In this document: piece by piece, positions 1 through 7,552 of the stretch | Position numbering within the stretch: the stretch's first letter is position 1 | Layout: each line of letters opens with the position of its first letter | NCBI RefSeq assembly: GCF_000430725.1 | Contig: NZ_AUMO01000023.1 | Span: 1-64,000 of the forward strand | Length of the DNA stretch: 64,000 nt | Direction: 5' to 3' | Source: Azohydromonas australica DSM 1124 | GTDB lineage: Bacteria > Pseudomonadota > Gammaproteobacteria > Burkholderiales > Burkholderiaceae_C | The notes under the pieces: generated by a model | Told to the model about the DNA's origin: nothing | Databases searched by the model: none | What the model saw: the letters and a program-made list of their open reading frames with translations, nothing else | Position numbers and translations under genes: made by a program

Positions 1-375
1 CTGCTGGCCTTTGGCGTGGCGGTGCTGGCGTACAACGTGCTCGCGGTGCTGCAGGCGGCTGTGTACGCGCGCCATGCGAGCGCGCTAACCGACGTGGACG
101 ATGTCTCGCTGTACTACTTGGCCAGCGAGGTCCGTGCGCATTACGCGGGCATGCTCGTGGCTGTAGAGCCGCAGGCCTGGCTCGCCTATGAGCAGCTTGA
201 TGCTGCGGCACTGGCGCAGGCGCTGCTGGACGTTGCGGCGCATGTCCAGCCCGCCCAGTTGCGCCGCCATCGCCGCGCGGCCAAGCCTGCGGCCAAGAAA
301 AACTACGTCACGCACCGCGAAGCCTCTCGCCATGTCGCGACAGCGCGTGTTCTGGCCCGCGGCCGAGTTGACTGA
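1..375 (+). CDS. IS4-family transposase, C-terminal fragment (cut by window edge)
   Basis: The reading frame is open from base 1 and ends at 373-375. The visible 124 residues run from a hydrophobic stretch (LLAFGVAVLAYNVLAVLQA) through an acidic middle to a basic tail with KPAAKK and RHVATARVLA, which is the usual C-terminal layout of IS4-group DDE transposases. The catalytic Glu region lies left of the window, so I cannot judge whether the enzyme is complete. About 25 bp downstream the glycosylation operon ends, so the insertion sequence abuts the 3' end of the acyltransferase gene. Family assignment is by resemblance only. Confidence 0.7.
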   Translation: MLAFGVAVLAYNVLAVLQAAVYARHASALTDVDDVSLYYLASEVRAHYAGMLVAVEPQAWLAYEQLDAAALAQALLDVAAHVQPAQLRRHRRAAKPAAKKNYVTHREASRHVATARVLARGRVD

Positions 376-401
376 GGAACTGACCTTGAAAGGGGTGGCT
401 C

Positions 402-1079
402 TCAGGCCGTCGGGCGCGACGTGAAACGGCCTGGATTGCCGATCACGAGGATGTCGTCCGGCACGTCGCGCAGGCACGCGGCGCCGGGCGCGAGCATCAC
501 GTTGCGGCCCAGGCGCAGCCGCGGCGAGATCACGCTGTTGGCCCCGATGAAGCCGCCACAACCGACACTCACATAACCGCCGATCCAGGCTCCCGGCAGC
601 ACGACGGTGTTGTCGCCGATCTCGCAGTCGTGGCCGATGACGGCGTTGTGCATCACCAGCGTGTCGTGATGCAGGCGCACGCAGGCGCCGATCACGGCGT
701 GATGGCCCACGAGGCAGCCGGGCGCCAGCGACGCCAGCGGCGAGACGACCGCACGCGCCGAGACCATGGGCGAGGCCGGCAGCAGGCCGGCCGCCGCGGC
801 GGCCGCATGCGCCGCCGGGCGTTGGGCGGTGTCCAGGAAGCCCAGCGCATAGTGCGTGGCCACGGTGCGCACGGCCGCCCAATCGCGGAATACCGGCAGC
901 CCGGGCAGGCCCGGGCTCTCGAAGCGGGGATCGACGTACACGCCGCAGAAGGCAGCGACGCCGGCCACCTCCACGATGTCGCGCGCCAGCGCGCCGGCAC
1001 CGATGAGCACGACGCGCTCGTCCACGGCCGCCACCGGCAGACTGGCAAGCGCGCGAATGTTCCAGGCAGCCGATGTCAT
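402..1079 (-). CDS. NeuD/PglD-like sugar O- or N-acyltransferase
   Basis: A 225-residue protein. The N-terminal third holds a nucleotide-type motif (VVLIGAGALARDIVEVAG) as in the PglD/NeuD N-terminal domain. The C-terminal half is a run of hexapeptide repeats of the left-handed beta-helix fold (for example VVLPGAWIGGYVSVG) ending in VIGNPGR. Such enzymes acetylate amino sugars made by a preceding PLP aminotransferase. The start is set by an ATGA overlap with the stop of the upstream glycosyltransferase gene, implying translational coupling. The substrate is inferred from context, not seen. The reading frame is open upstream of this ATG, but that extension is only antisense composition of the neighbour. 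Confidence 0.8.
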   Translation of the reverse strand: MTSAAWNIRALASLPVAAVDERVVLIGAGALARDIVEVAGVAAFCGVYVDPRFESPGLPGLPVFRDWAAVRTVATHYALGFLDTAQRPAAHAAAAAAGLLPASPMVSARAVVSPLASLAPGCLVGHHAVIGACVRLHHDTLVMHNAVIGHDCEIGDNTVVLPGAWIGGYVSVGCGGFIGANSVISPRLRLGRNVMLAPGAACLRDVPDDILVIGNPGRFTSRPTA

Positions 1080-2950
1080 GGCATTTGGGCAGTCTCGTGG
1101 ACTTCGCAGCGGGTGGCGTCGGCGCTGACGGTCATGGCCGCCGCCGGCAGGCCGTCGCGCCAGCGCTGCCACGCGCAGGCCAGCGCCCGCTCGAAGCCCC
1201 GGGTGACGAGGTGATCCTGCAGCAACGGCAGCGACCGTATGCGCTGCCGCAGCGTGGCGCGAATCGAGACCAGTTCGTGCGGCGCGGCAGCCCACGCCAC
1301 GGCCCGCTCGACGAAACGATGTTCGTCCGCGGCGATGAAGCCGCCGAGTCCCAGGTGGTGAAGGATGGTGGCACTCTGCCGCGCGGGCATGGCCTCGCCG
1401 GCTACCGTGAGCACGGGCACGCCCATCCACACTGCGTGGGCCGAGGTGGTGCCGCCGGAGAACTCGCAGGCGTCGAGCATCAGGTCGATCTCGCCGTGCA
1501 GCGCCAGGTATTCCGCCAGCGGCCGCCGCGGATGCAGGCGCAGCCGCTCGGCACCGACACCGTGGGCCTCGAAGCGCGCCCGGAGCCGCGCCTGCATCTC
1601 GGCATCGTCGCAGGGCCCCAGCAGCAGCACGGCACCGGGCACGGCCTGCAGCACGGCGGCCCAGCGCGCCAGAGAGCGTTCGGTGAGCTTGGCGGGCCGG
1701 TGGAAACTGCCAAAAGTGATATGGCCTCGGGACAGCGCGGGCAACGGGCCGACCTCGGGCGCCCAGGCCGGCGGCTGGAAGCAGACGGCGGCCGGCAGGC
1801 GCACCAGCTTCTCCACGAAGTTTTCATCGACCGCGCCTGGCGGCGCCATGAAGGCGTCCGTGAACAGGTAGTCGATGGCCGGCAGGCCGGTGCTGCACGG
1901 GTAGCCGATCCAACTCGCCTGCACCGGCGCGGGCTTGCGGGCGAACACGGGCAACCGGTTGCCTGCCGTGTGGCCGGACAGGTCCACCAGCACGTCGATG
2001 CCATCAGCCCGGATGCGTGCTGCCAGCGCTTCGTCGCTCAGGGCATGGGCCTCGCACCAGGCATCGGAGAGGGCGCGCAGGGCCGAGGTCGTCTCGTCCT
2101 GCACCGGGCTGTTGGCATACACCCAGACCTCGAAGCGGGAGCGGTCGATGGTCTGCCACACCGGCTTGATGAAGAAGGCCACGGCGTGGCTGCGCAGATC
2201 GGCCGACACGAAGCCAATGCGCAGGCGACGCCGGGACGCCTGCGCGGGGTCGGGCCGCACTTCGGGCAGGCGCGGCACGTCGGCCAGAGCCAGGCCGTAG
2301 CTGCGGTGGCGGCGGTAGAGCTCGGCCGGCGACAGGTCGCACTGGTGGCTGCTGGCATAGAGCCAGTTGCTGCGCAGCCGGTGGTCGTGCGGCGCGGTCT
2401 CCAGGGCGCGTTCGTATTCCTGCAGCGCCAAGCCTTCCGGATCGCCGAGATTGCGAAGCGCACTGGCGAGGTTGCTGCGCACACCCGGCAGCGCGGGGTC
2501 CAGCGCCAGCGCGCGCCGGTAGCAGGCCACCGCCTCGCCGAGCTGCCCCAGGCGGGCCAGCGCCACGCCATGGTTGGCATGGTGGGGGGCGGCGTCCGGG
2601 TTGCGCGCCACGAGGTCCTGCCAGATCGCGGCGGCCCGCTCATGCTCACGCGTGGCCAGCAGCGCCGCGCCCAGGTCGGCCAGCACCGTGTCGCTGGGAG
2701 CATGGCGTGCCGCGTGCGCGAAGCGCTGCGCGGCCAGCCCATGGCGTCCGGCCGCGCGATCGATGAGGCCAAGCTCGTGCCATGCGGCCCCGAGCGCGGG
2801 TTGCCGGGTCAGCAACTGCTGGCACAGGGCCTGGGCCCGCTCCAGGTGTCCCTGGAGGCGCCACTGCCGCACCACCGCGAGCCGCGCCTGGGCCGCCGAG
2901 CCGAGGGCGGCAGCTTCCATCCCGGAACCGGGCGGGGGCCAGGCGCTCAC
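1076..2950 (-). CDS. TPR-containing SPINDLY/OGT-family O-linked glycosyltransferase
   Basis: A 624-residue protein. Residues about 20-210 are tetratricopeptide repeats (for example AWHELGLIDRAAGRHGLAAQ), followed by the bipartite GT41 domain: RRLRIGFVSADLRSHAVAFF, VDLSGHTAGNRLPVFARKPAP, ITFGSFHRPAKL and the late DACEFSGGTTSAHAVWMGVP. These are typical of bacterial O-GlcNAc transferase-like enzymes that modify Ser/Thr of proteins in the cytoplasm. It overlaps the aminotransferase gene upstream by 4 bp and the acyltransferase gene downstream by 4 bp, forming a three-gene coupled operon. The acceptor protein is not encoded next to it in an obvious way. The SapC/secretion block lies divergent on the other side. 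Confidence 0.9.
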   Translation of the reverse strand: MSAWPPPGSGMEAAALGSAAQARLAVVRQWRLQGHLERAQALCQQLLTRQPALGAAWHELGLIDRAAGRHGLAAQRFAHAARHAPSDTVLADLGAALLATREHERAAAIWQDLVARNPDAAPHHANHGVALARLGQLGEAVACYRRALALDPALPGVRSNLASALRNLGDPEGLALQEYERALETAPHDHRLRSNWLYASSHQCDLSPAELYRRHRSYGLALADVPRLPEVRPDPAQASRRRLRIGFVSADLRSHAVAFFIKPVWQTIDRSRFEVWVYANSPVQDETTSALRALSDAWCEAHALSDEALAARIRADGIDVLVDLSGHTAGNRLPVFARKPAPVQASWIGYPCSTGLPAIDYLFTDAFMAPPGAVDENFVEKLVRLPAAVCFQPPAWAPEVGPLPALSRGHITFGSFHRPAKLTERSLARWAAVLQAVPGAVLLLGPCDDAEMQARLRARFEAHGVGAERLRLHPRRPLAEYLALHGEIDLMLDACEFSGGTTSAHAVWMGVPVLTVAGEAMPARQSATILHHLGLGGFIAADEHRFVERAVAWAAAPHELVSIRATLRQRIRSLPLLQDHLVTRGFERALACAWQRWRDGLPAAAMTVSADATRCEVHETAQMP

Positions 2951-4083
2951 GCCGGCGCCCCGGCCCGCACGGCGGGCGCAGCGTGCGGGCGCACGATGAG
3001 GTCGATCACGAAGGCCTGCTGCGCCTGCGTCAAGGCCGGATGGATGGGCAGGCAGACCACCTCGGCCGCGCGGCGGCGCGCCGCCGGCAGCTCATCCTGC
3101 CGTACCGGCGCGCGCCAGTAGGCCGGCAGCTCGCAGACCAGGGGATGGAAGTAGCGCCGCGCATCGACGCCATGGTCCTGCAGCCGCTGGTACAGTGCGT
3201 CGCGGCCCAACGGATAGCCCGCGCCGACGAAGATCGGGAAGTAGGCATGGTTGAGCTCCACGCCCGCGGGCAGGGCCAGGCATTCCACTCCTGAGACACC
3301 GCCCAGGGCCTGCCGGTAGCGGCGGTCGATCTCGCGACGGCACTCGATCGCCTGCGCCACGCGCTCCAGCTGCAGCAGGCCCAGCGCCGCGTTGAACTCG
3401 CTCATCTTGGCATTGAGGCCGGGCTCCTCGACCGCGGTCCGAGGATCGAGGCCATGGTTGCGCAGGCGGGCCAGCCGTTCGCTCACGCGCGCGTCGGCGC
3501 ACACGACCGCCGCGCCTTCGAAGGTGTTGAACACCTTCGTGGCGTGGAAGCTGACGACGGACGCATCCCCCTGGGCCAGCACGCTGCGCCCGCCCGCGCG
3601 CACGCCGAAGCACGGCGCGGCGTCATACACCAGCTTGAGCCCATGCTGCCCGGCCAGGTCCGCCATGGACCCATGGTTGCAAGGGTTACCATAAGTGTGA
3701 ACTGGCAGCAGGGCCACCGTGCGCGGACCAATGGCCGCCCGCACGGCGGCGGGATCGAGGTTGAGCGTGTGCGGGTCGATGTCGGCGAACACCGGCGTGA
3801 GCCCGGCCCAGCGCAGGGCGTTGGCCGTCGCCACGAAGGTGTACGGCGTCGTGACCACCTCTCCCCCTTGGAGGCCGAGTGCCTTGAGCGCGGCGATCAA
3901 GCCCAAGGTGGCATTCGCGAACAAGTTCACATGCTCCACCTGGAGTTGCTCGCGCAACGCCTGCTCGAAGCGCTGATGATAGGGACCGCCGTTGCTCAAG
4001 ACCCCACTTTCCCATATGTCTTCCAACATCGGAACAAGGGCATCGAGGGGGGGCAAGTCGGGTCGGGACAGCGGAATGGACAC
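2947..4083 (-). CDS. DegT/DnrJ/EryC1/StrS-family PLP sugar aminotransferase
   Basis: A 378-residue protein of normal family length. The PLP-binding core is clear: TTPYTFVATANAL, DAAPCFGVRAGG and SFHATKVFNTFEGAAVV, with Lys183 the expected Schiff-base residue. These enzymes transfer an amino group to a nucleotide-linked keto-sugar. First gene of the minus-strand operon; its start faces sapC across about 260 bp of comparatively AT-rich DNA that must carry both promoters. Together with the downstream acyltransferase it would make an acylated amino sugar, plausibly the donor for the middle glycosyltransferase gene (inference). Confidence 0.88.
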   Translation of the reverse strand: MSIPLSRPDLPPLDALVPMLEDIWESGVLSNGGPYHQRFEQALREQLQVEHVNLFANATLGLIAALKALGLQGGEVVTTPYTFVATANALRWAGLTPVFADIDPHTLNLDPAAVRAAIGPRTVALLPVHTYGNPCNHGSMADLAGQHGLKLVYDAAPCFGVRAGGRSVLAQGDASVVSFHATKVFNTFEGAAVVCADARVSERLARLRNHGLDPRTAVEEPGLNAKMSEFNAALGLLQLERVAQAIECRREIDRRYRQALGGVSGVECLALPAGVELNHAYFPIFVGAGYPLGRDALYQRLQDHGVDARRYFHPLVCELPAYWRAPVRQDELPAARRRAAEVVCLPIHPALTQAQQAFVIDLIVRPHAAPAVRAGAPA

Positions 4084-4343
4084 GTTAAATCGCAGCCGGT
4101 GGGAAATAGCGAGAAATTGGCCGCATTACTTAGTGATCTTAACGGCGGGCTCGCGGCTACAGTGCCTCCGTCGCCAACACAGGGCGGCCGGGTGCGAAGG
4201 ATTTCTCCAACGCACCTACGGCCGTGTGGGTTGGCTGCCGAGGCAGCCACGCAATACCGCGAAGTCGCCACCTCACACTGCGGTGGTGCGCCGGACGGCG
4301 CCTACCACCTGTCGTTGACACATTTTCATTGCCCGGAGTACTC

Positions 4344-5075
4344 ATGTTCGAAAAAGTCGTCCCCGTCAATCGCGAGCGCCATGCGCAGAAGAAGATCCGC
4401 GAGATCAACGGCTTCAGCTTTGCGTCGCAGTTCCACATCGCCTACGTGACGATGCACGAGTTCGCGCGCGCCTCGGCCGTCTACCCCATCGTGTTCCTGG
4501 AAGACAAGGCACAGGACGAATTCCGCCCGGTGGCGCTGCTGGGCCTGGACGCAAGTGAGAACCTGTTCGTGGGCGAAGGCGGCAAGTGGGAAGCCTCCTA
4601 CGTGCCGGCCATCATCCGCCGTTACCCCTTCGCGCTGGCCAGCACCGACCAGGAAGGCCAGTTCACGATCTGCATCGACGAGGCCAGCGAGCTCGTCAGC
4701 GACACCGAGGGTGCCGCGCTGTTCGACGACAAGGGCCAGCCCACGCAGGTGATCGAGAACGTCAAGCGCTACCTGTCGGAGCTGCAGCAGATGGACGCGC
4801 TCACGCGCGAGTTCGCCAAGTTCCTGGCGCAGAACAACATGCTCACGCCGCTGAACATGCGCGTGCGCGAGAACGACCGCGTCAAGAACATTGCCGGTTG
4901 CTACGTCATCAACGAGGAGCGGCTCAACAACCTCTCCGACGACCGTTTCCTGGAGCTGCGTGCCAAGCGCTACCTGCCCGCGATCTACGCACAGCTGATC
5001 TCGCTGGCCCAGATCGAGCGCCTGATGACGCTGAAGGACAAGCGCAACGCCGCTGCTCCGGCCTCGGCCAACTGA
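4344..5075 (+). CDS. SapC-family protein
   Basis: A 243-residue protein with the SapC pattern: early motif FSFASQFHIAYVTMHEF, central LLGLDASENLFVGEGGKWEASYVPAIIRRYPFAL split over the first 110 residues, and C-terminal YLPAIYAQLISLAQIERL. SapC-like proteins are named after an S-layer secretion locus, but their biochemical role is unknown. Start chosen at the ATG with GGAG five bases upstream; an in-frame extension to 4224 lacks a binding site. It is followed by a strong terminator, yet sits at the head of a tolC-hlyD-M50-secA-like block, so a link to surface-protein export is likely by context. Confidence 0.85.
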   Translation: MFEKVVPVNRERHAQKKIREINGFSFASQFHIAYVTMHEFARASAVYPIVFLEDKAQDEFRPVALLGLDASENLFVGEGGKWEASYVPAIIRRYPFALASTDQEGQFTICIDEASELVSDTEGAALFDDKGQPTQVIENVKRYLSELQQMDALTREFAKFLAQNNMLTPLNMRVRENDRVKNIAGCYVINEERLNNLSDDRFLELRAKRYLPAIYAQLISLAQIERLMTLKDKRNAAAPASAN

Positions 5076-5101
5076 TTCCCAGGCCGCGGCCTGCCTGCCG
5101 C

Positions 5102-5139
5102 GCCCCCGCGTGCCGCACGCGGGGGCACGGCATTTTTTT
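5102..5139 (+). terminator. Rho-independent terminator after sapC
   Basis: An 11-bp GC stem (GCCCCCGCGTG, loop CCG, perfect complement) at 5102-5126 is followed by a run of seven T at 5133-5139. It ends only one base before the first plausible ATG of tolC, so sapC and the export block are probably transcribed separately, or read-through is controlled here. Confidence 0.85.
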
Positions 5140-6705
5140 ATGCTAGCCGTGGCAGCCATTGCCCCAGTAGTCATGATTTTCCCGCGTTTGCTGCGACTCG
5201 GGCGGGCCGCCGTGCTCGCCGTGCTGCCCTGCATGGTCAGCGCGCAGGCCCCGGGTGCGGCCGCAACTTCCCTGCCGCCCGAGCTCGATCCCAGCCGGCT
5301 GCTGCAGCTGGCGCTCGTGCACAACGCCGACGTGAGCTACTCGCGGCTGCAGTCGCGCATCGCCGATGAGGGCTTCCAGGCCGAGACGGGCCTGTACCGG
5401 CCGTCGCTGTACGTCAACGCCCGTATCGAAGGCCGGCACCTGCAGCGCACCATCGAGCAGCAGCTCGCGGCGCTGTTCGGCCAGATCACGACGCTGGACG
5501 AGCGCGTGCGCGCGGCGGAAACCGGCGTGCGCATGCGCGCGCCCACCGGCGCGGAGCTGTCGCTGGGCCTGCGCACCAGCCAGAAGATCAACAACGTGAT
5601 TGCCGCGGCACCGCTGGCCCGCAGCGATCGCGAGAGCACCGCCGCACTGGTGCTCACCATCCGCCAGCCGCTGTGGCGCGGCGCCGGGCGCGACGTGGTC
5701 GAAACCGATCTGCGCGTGGCCGACGCCGAGCGCCAGATCGCCGCTTGGCAGTACCGCCAGCAGCTCCATCGCATCGGCGGCGAGGCCCTCACCGCGTTCT
5801 GGCAGCTGCAGCGCGCCTACGCGGCACAGGCCATCCGCAGCCAGTCGCTGGACAACGCCCGCGAGCTGCTGGCCGACGTGCAGGCCCGCGTCAACGGCGG
5901 CCGCCTGGCGCCCGGCGCACAGGCCGAGGCCCTGGCCACCGTCGCCAACCGCGAGGCCGACCTCGCGCGCGGCGTGCAGGCCGTGGCCGAAGGCGAGGCG
6001 CGGCTGCGCACGCTGCTGGACCTGCCGCCCGAGGACAAGGGCTGGCGCCTGGTCGTGCCGCCGCAGGACGCCGTGGCGTCCGCCGTGCCGGAGGTGCCGC
6101 TGGACGCCGCGCTGCAGAGTTGGCCGGCGTGGCGCATGGCCCAGCTGCGCCGCGACCAGGCCCAGCTGCGGCTGCGCTTTGCCAACGACCGCCGCAAGCC
6201 GGGCGTAGACCTGCAGATGAGCTACAGCACCAACGGCCTGGCCTACGGGCCAAGCGAATCCACGCGCGACGCCATGCGCGGTGGACATCCCGACTGGTAT
6301 GTCGGCGTGGCGGTGGACATGCCTTTCGGCCACGACCCGCGCGCCGAGGCCCAGTACCGGGCCCAGACGCTCAAGATCGAGCAGGCCGAGCTCGAAGGCT
6401 CGTCCGTGCGCCAGGCGCTGTCCAACGACCTGTATAGCCGCAGCGCGCAGTTCGCTGCCGCGCAGCAGGAGCTGGCACAGGCCGGTACCGAAGTACAGGC
6501 CCGCGAGGACACGCTGGAAGCCGAGCGCCAGCAGTTCGCCGTGGGCATCGCACCACTCAACCGCCTCCTGCGCCGCGAGATGGAGGCGCTGGAAGCGCGG
6601 CTGCGCCACGCCGATGCACAGGCACGGCTGGCACTGGCGCGTGTGGCGTTGCAGATGGCGCAAGGCACGCTGCTGAGCACACACGATGTGCGCCTGGAGG
6701 ATTGA
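5140..6705 (+). CDS. TolC-family outer-membrane efflux protein
   Basis: About 521 residues. A hydrophobic signal peptide (LRLGRAAVLAVLPCMVSAQA) is followed by the alternating heptad-rich helices and two-fold repeat of TolC-type channels; the second half opens with ELDPSRLL-like logic and ends in ALARVALQMAQGTLL. Likely role: the trans-periplasmic outer-membrane duct for the adaptors encoded downstream. Two starts are possible: ATG at 5140, directly after the terminator T-run, or ATG at 5173, which gives a cleaner signal peptide. I prefer 5173 functionally but list the longer form. The adaptor gene starts two bases after its stop. Confidence 0.85.
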   Translation: MLAVAAIAPVVMIFPRLLRLGRAAVLAVLPCMVSAQAPGAAATSLPPELDPSRLLQLALVHNADVSYSRLQSRIADEGFQAETGLYRPSLYVNARIEGRHLQRTIEQQLAALFGQITTLDERVRAAETGVRMRAPTGAELSLGLRTSQKINNVIAAAPLARSDRESTAALVLTIRQPLWRGAGRDVVETDLRVADAERQIAAWQYRQQLHRIGGEALTAFWQLQRAYAAQAIRSQSLDNARELLADVQARVNGGRLAPGAQAEALATVANREADLARGVQAVAEGEARLRTLLDLPPEDKGWRLVVPPQDAVASAVPEVPLDAALQSWPAWRMAQLRRDQAQLRLRFANDRRKPGVDLQMSYSTNGLAYGPSESTRDAMRGGHPDWYVGVAVDMPFGHDPRAEAQYRAQTLKIEQAELEGSSVRQALSNDLYSRSAQFAAAQQELAQAGTEVQAREDTLEAERQQFAVGIAPLNRLLRREMEALEARLRHADAQARLALARVALQMAQGTLLSTHDVRLED

Positions 6706-6706
6706 T

Positions 6707-7552
6707 ATGCAACATCCGATGCGAGCCGGGGTCTGGGCGCGCCTGGCCGCCGGCTTGGGCCTGGCCTGGATGGCGGCCACGTCGCAGCAGGCGCTGGCTG
6801 CCGAGTACGTCGGCATCGTCTACCCGCGCCACGATCTCACGCTCAGCGTGCCGGTGCCGGGCATCGTCTCGCGCGTGCTGGTCGAGCCGGGCAAGCGGGT
6901 GGAAGCGCGCCAGGCGCTGCTGGCGCTGGACGACCGCATGCAGGCCACCGAGGAGCAGCGCCGCAAGGTGGTGCTCGAAGACCAGTCCGAGATGCAGGCC
7001 ACGCAGGAGCGGCTGCGCATCGTCGAGCCGCTGCACGAGGACATGCGCAAGCTGCAGGGCACGCGCGGTGCGGTCAGCCGCGAGGAGGCCGCGCGGGTGG
7101 AGTTGGACGTGGTGACAGCCCGCTCGCGCCTGGCGCAGCTGCAGGCGCAGAAGAAGCGCGAGCGCATCGAGCTCCAGGGCGCCGAGCAGGAGCGCCAGCT
7201 GCGGCAGCTGCTGGCACCCGTGGGCGGCGTCGTGACGCGGATCGACATCGAGATCGGCGAATGGGCCAAGCCGGGAGACGCCGTGGTGCAGCTCGTGGAC
7301 GCGTCGGTATGCCAACTGCGCGCCAACGTGCCCGCCGCCGTGGCGCGCGGCCTGCGCACGGGCACGACGCTGCCCGTGCGCTTCGAGCCCGCGCTCGGCC
7401 TGCCGGAGGTGAAGGGCGAGCTGACCTTCGTGTCACCCGCCGTGGACCCGGCCAGCGGCCTGGTCGAGTTGCGCGTGCGCTTCGCCAACGCCGACGCCCG
7501 GGTGCCCTCGGGCGTCAAGGGCTACCTGCAAGTGCCCGGAGCCGCCCGGTGA
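6707..7552 (+). CDS. HlyD/RND-type periplasmic adaptor
   Basis: A 281-residue secreted protein with signal peptide (GLGLAWMAATSQQALAA). The biotinyl-lipoyl half-motifs SVPVPGIVSRVLVEPGKRVEARQALLALD and LLAPVGGVVTRIDIEIGEWAKPGDAV flank an alpha-helical hairpin rich in Glu, Gln and Arg; a beta-barrel follows to SGVKGYLQV. This is the periplasmic adaptor type of tripartite exporters, and it has no membrane anchor. GGAGG lies seven bases before the ATG and the tolC stop is two bases upstream. Its stop overlaps the next start (GTGA). Confidence 0.87.
   Translation: MQHPMRAGVWARLAAGLGLAWMAATSQQALAAEYVGIVYPRHDLTLSVPVPGIVSRVLVEPGKRVEARQALLALDDRMQATEEQRRKVVLEDQSEMQATQERLRIVEPLHEDMRKLQGTRGAVSREEAARVELDVVTARSRLAQLQAQKKRERIELQGAEQERQLRQLLAPVGGVVTRIDIEIGEWAKPGDAVVQLVDASVCQLRANVPAAVARGLRTGTTLPVRFEPALGLPEVKGELTFVSPAVDPASGLVELRVRFANADARVPSGVKGYLQVPGAAR

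Noticed and set aside
402-1430. Long form of the acyltransferase extending 117 codons upstream
   Set aside because: The extension is Arg/His/Gly-rich antisense-like composition inside the glycosyltransferase gene; the ATGA-coupled start at 1079 gives a normal family length.
1073-3121. Plus-strand open frame of 682 codons
   Set aside because: It lies antisense to the glycosyltransferase and aminotransferase genes, has no family motif and shows the low-complexity Arg/Gly/Ala look of GC-rich shadow frames.
5102-5139. tolC start at 5110
   Set aside because: That ATG lies inside the terminator stem; later ATGs at 5140 or 5173 give a proper signal peptide.
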